Below, piece after piece: positions 62,917 through 64,000 of a stretch of DNA of 64,000 nt (positions within the stretch are counted from its first letter, which is position 1; every line of letters starts with the position of its first letter). The position numbers and the translations under genes were made by a program. The DNA lies in contig NZ_JAAAUC010000004.1 of assembly GCF_009908165.1 (NCBI RefSeq), forward strand, positions 326,959 through 390,958, read 5' to 3'. The notes under the pieces were generated by a model. It saw only the letters and a program-made list of their open reading frames with translations, did not search any database and had not been told where the DNA came from. This DNA comes from Frigidibacter albus (GTDB taxonomy: Bacteria > Pseudomonadota > Alphaproteobacteria > Rhodobacterales > Rhodobacteraceae).

Positions 62917-63821
62917 CAGCTGCGACCGGCGATCAGCGCCTGCATCATCTCGACCTCTTCGCCGGTCAGGTCGGTCAGCGGGGCGCGCACCGCGCCGGTG
63001 GCAAAGCCGCGCAGCGCGACCCCGGCCTTGATTGCGGACACGGCATAGCCGGTCTTGCGGTCGCGGATGGCGGCGAAGGGATAGTAGAAGTCACGCAGCA
63101 GCCGGGTGCAGGTGGCATCGTCGCCCGCCATCAGCGCGCCGTGGAATTCCAGCGCGGTTTCGGGCACGAAGTTGAACACGGCCGACGAATAGGTTGGCAT
63201 TCCCGCCCCCTTGTAGGCCTGCGCGAACAGCTCATGCGTCGGCATCCCGCCGATATAGGACAGCCGGTCGCCCAGCATCACCGTCACCCGGCGCACCATG
63301 TCGATATCGCCGGTGCCGTCCTTGAAGCCGACGAGGTTGGGGCATTCATCCGCCAGCTGCGCCAGTGTTTCCGCCGACACCCGCGCCTGCCCGCGATTGT
63401 AGACGATCACCCCCATGTTGGTGGCCTTGCACACCGCGCGGATGCGGTTGGCCACGCCCTCTTGCGGCGCCTCGGTCAGGTAATGGGGCAGCAGCAGGAT
63501 ACCGTCGCCGCCCGCCGCCTCGATCTCGCGTGCCATGTCGCAGGCGATCTTCGTGCCATAGCCGCAGCCGGCGATCACGGGGGCGGTGCCCGACACGGAC
63601 AGCGCCGTGCGCACCACCTCCACCACCTCGGCCGGGGTCAGCGAGAACAGCTCACCCGTGCCGCCCGCGACGATCAACCCGGCGACGGGGAAGCCCGACA
63701 GCCATTCCAGATGCGCCGCGAAGGGCTTGGGGGCGAAATTGTCCTCGCCGTCGAACGGGGTGACCGGGAAGGACAAAAGGCCGTGGCGGATGATCTCGCG
63801 CAGTGTATCGGGGGCGATCAT
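62916..63821 (-). CDS. kdgD: 5-dehydro-4-deoxyglucarate dehydratase
   Basis: A 301-residue TIM-barrel enzyme of the DapA/NAL superfamily that decarboxylates and dehydrates 5-keto-4-deoxyglucarate to 2,5-dioxopentanoate. The Schiff-base Lys167 lies in LVGFKDGTGD, Tyr141 in VIVYNRGQARVSAETL, and the GGTGE loop at 53-57. SFPVTPFD at 17-24 is typical of KdgD. Lies between the Ldh-family gene and the aldehyde dehydrogenase gene. The product of both dehydratases in the window is its substrate. Confidence 0.92.
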   Translation of the reverse strand: MIAPDTLREIIRHGLLSFPVTPFDGEDNFAPKPFAAHLEWLSGFPVAGLIVAGGTGELFSLTPAEVVEVVRTALSVSGTAPVIAGCGYGTKIACDMAREIEAAGGDGILLLPHYLTEAPQEGVANRIRAVCKATNMGVIVYNRGQARVSAETLAQLADECPNLVGFKDGTGDIDMVRRVTVMLGDRLSYIGGMPTHELFAQAYKGAGMPTYSSAVFNFVPETALEFHGALMAGDDATCTRLLRDFYYPFAAIRDRKTGYAVSAIKAGVALRGFATGAVRAPLTDLTGEEVEMMQALIAGRS

Positions 63822-63850
63822 GGGAATACTCCTGGAAAAGGGGAAAGGGG

Positions 63851-64000
63851 TCAGCCGCGCAGGTCTGTGGACAGCACGTCTTCCGGCAGCAGCGCGTCGG
63901 GCAGGTTCTGGAAGCAGACCGGGCGCATGAAGCGGCGGATGGAGAGGGTGCCGACGCTGGTGGCGCCGAAGTTGGTGCTGGCGGGATAGGGGCCGCCATG
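63851..64000 (-). CDS. Aldehyde dehydrogenase, C-terminal end (2-oxoglutarate semialdehyde type)
   Basis: The minus strand at the window edge reads HGGPYPASTNFGATSVGTLS, then IRRFMRPVCFQNLPDALLP, to a stop at 63851 (49 residues; the 5' end lies outside the window). This is the C-terminus of the 2-oxoglutarate semialdehyde dehydrogenase group, which oxidises 2,5-dioxopentanoate to 2-oxoglutarate, the step after kdgD. It sits 29 bp upstream of the kdgD start, in the same operon. The call is limited by the short piece. Confidence 0.75.
   Translation of the reverse strand, partial: HGGPYPASTNFGATSVGTLSIRRFMRPVCFQNLPDALLPEDVLSTDLRG

Overview
The window is dense, high-GC DNA whose housekeeping gene order (atpHAGDC; hisC-tyrosine pathway gene-extensin; aroA-cmk-rpsA-ihfB; divergent ccr and ecm) and protein sequences point to an alphaproteobacterium of the order Rhodobacterales (Rhodobacter/Paracoccus-type). 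No rRNA, tRNA, CRISPR array, phage or insertion sequence was recognised, and no gene looks broken. The last gene is cut by the window edge.

Layout. 0-5 kb: F1 ATP synthase operon on the minus strand. 5-10.3 kb: methyltransferase, glyoxalase II, ClpA, and an isolated sulfotransferase. 10.5-13.4 kb: a MotA/TolQ-like plus OmpA/MotB-like membrane pair preceded by 21-bp direct repeats. 13.5-18.1 kb: ChaC-like cyclotransferase, DUF2125 protein, and the hisC-dehydrogenase-extensin operon. 18.2-25.4 kb: rpsD, a Hint-domain protein, an LpxR-like lipid A deacylase, a RAM-domain protein, a RecD-like helicase and ccr, with three copies of a 162-163 nt intergenic repeat in the gaps. 25.5-28.1 kb: a small exported protein and ecm; with ccr, ecm marks the ethylmalonyl-CoA pathway. 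28.2-37.4 kb: aroA, cmk, an exported protein, a nitroreductase-family gene, rpsA, ihfB, lapA-like, trpF, an opposed DUF4394 gene, trpB. 37.6-39.3 kb: two PepSY-like proteins with poly-Asp tails and a membrane-anchored LuxR-type regulator.

39.5-64 kb is accessory metabolism. First comes a LysR gene divergent from a peptide-type ABC transporter (two permeases, two ATPases, binding protein) fused by overlaps to a CocE-family hydrolase. Next is a seven-gene minus-strand operon that I read as an alginate-oligosaccharide locus: AlgS, AlgM1, AlgM2, a calcium-site AlgQ-type binding protein, a PL15 exolytic lyase, an SDR fitting a DEH reductase, and KdgF. It diverges from a glucarate-dehydratase-family gene across two GGTATAC-type operator-like sites, followed by a GntR regulator and a MATE transporter. 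Last come a galactarate/L-talarate dehydratase, a LysR regulator, an Ldh-family oxidoreductase, 5-dehydro-4-deoxyglucarate dehydratase and the C-terminal end of an aldehyde dehydrogenase. Together these would take aldarates to 2-oxoglutarate.

The strongest leads are the alginate/aldarate island with its operator pair, the 163-nt repeat family, the PepSY-PepSY-LuxR trio, and the repeat-preceded MotA/OmpA pair. All family assignments are from reading the sequence and memory of the families; no database was searched.
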